A DNA stretch of 14,272 nucleotides from Propionibacterium sp. GTDB lineage: Bacteria; Actinomycetota; Actinomycetes; Propionibacteriales; Propionibacteriaceae. The stretch is taken from the NCBI GenBank assembly GCA_022837595.1, contig JALHFX010000094.1, forward strand, positions 1 to 14,272. Direction: 5' to 3'. The translations under genes were made by a program, and so were the position numbers. This document shows, one piece after another, positions 14,160 to 14,272 of the stretch (position 1 is the first letter of the stretch; each line of letters starts with the position of its first letter). Below the pieces are notes generated by a model that made no database searches, was not told the origin of the DNA, and was given only the letters and a program-made list of their open reading frames with translations.

Positions 14160-14272
14160 GTGGCTGTTCCGAAGCGGAAGATGTCCCGCAGCAACACGCG
14201 GTCTCGTCGGGCCCAGTGGAAGGCGACGGCTGTGCAGACCGTGACGTGCGCCAACCCGGCCTGTCGTGAGCA
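14160..14272 (+). CDS. rpmF: 50S ribosomal protein L32, partial (3' end outside window)
   Basis: L32 is a component of the large ribosomal subunit. The visible 37 codons start MAVPKRKMSRSNTRSRRAQW and reach CANPACRE, the first pair of cysteines (C30, C35) of the zinc-binding form; the second pair should lie beyond the window. GTG 14160 has AAGGAG seven nt upstream and matches the family start exactly. The gene is cut by the window edge, not truncated. Its place after DUF177 is the normal bacterial order. Confidence 0.95.
   Translation, partial: MAVPKRKMSRSNTRSRRAQWKATAVQTVTCANPACRE

Noticed and set aside
14144..14269. 41-codon open frame starting at ATG 14144
   Set aside because: It overlaps rpmF in a different frame, and its start codon is next to the rpmF Shine-Dalgarno sequence. 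Codons match a shadow of rpmF.

Overview
The window looks like a housekeeping stretch of a fairly high-GC actinomycete chromosome. The clues are the actinobacterial forms of ribosomal proteins L28 and L32, a DUF2993 (LmeA-like) envelope protein, RNase J, an rsmD-coaD-DUF177-rpmF block, GTG starts and several apparently leaderless genes. A Propionibacteriales-type organism is a reasonable guess, but the sequence does not fix the genus.

Left part (1-2220): dapB (lysine/diaminopimelate synthesis) is followed after 21 nt by a membrane-anchored DUF2993 protein. A GNAT acetyltransferase on the minus strand converges on them. Between the convergent genes lies a perfect 33-bp inverted repeat with a 6-nt loop, built from four copies of one 13-nt unit.

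Middle (2298-5393): a minus-strand btuF-btuC-btuD operon encodes an ABC importer of the cobalamin/iron-complex class. Adjacent genes overlap by 4 nt. A clear cobalamin riboswitch precedes it, and a hairpin that masks the btuF Shine-Dalgarno sequence lies just before the start. The riboswitch identifies the substrate as vitamin B12 or a related corrinoid. RNase J (rnj) diverges from this operon.

Right part (7040-14272): rpmB has its own promoter and a strong intrinsic terminator. recG follows directly and appears leaderless. Three minus-strand genes then interrupt the usual recG-rsmD neighbourhood: a flavin-type pyridoxamine-phosphate-oxidase-like protein, a sugar-phosphate isomerase-like TIM barrel protein and a Gfo/Idh/MocA oxidoreductase. 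They are tightly spaced and probably form an operon. rsmD and coaD overlap by 4 nt, then come DUF177 (YceD) and rpmF, which runs off the end of the window.

Recurring theme: at the GNAT, recG, rsmD and DUF177 genes a TANNNT -10 hexamer ends exactly 6 nt before the start codon. This is the layout expected for leaderless mRNAs, and it fixes those start codons. I saw no tRNA, rRNA, CRISPR array, insertion sequence or phage gene. No gene-free gap exceeds 300 nt. The most unusual items are the 33-bp palindrome, the riboswitch with its SD-masking hairpin, and the set of leaderless promoters. I found no convincing novel multi-gene defence or mobile system.
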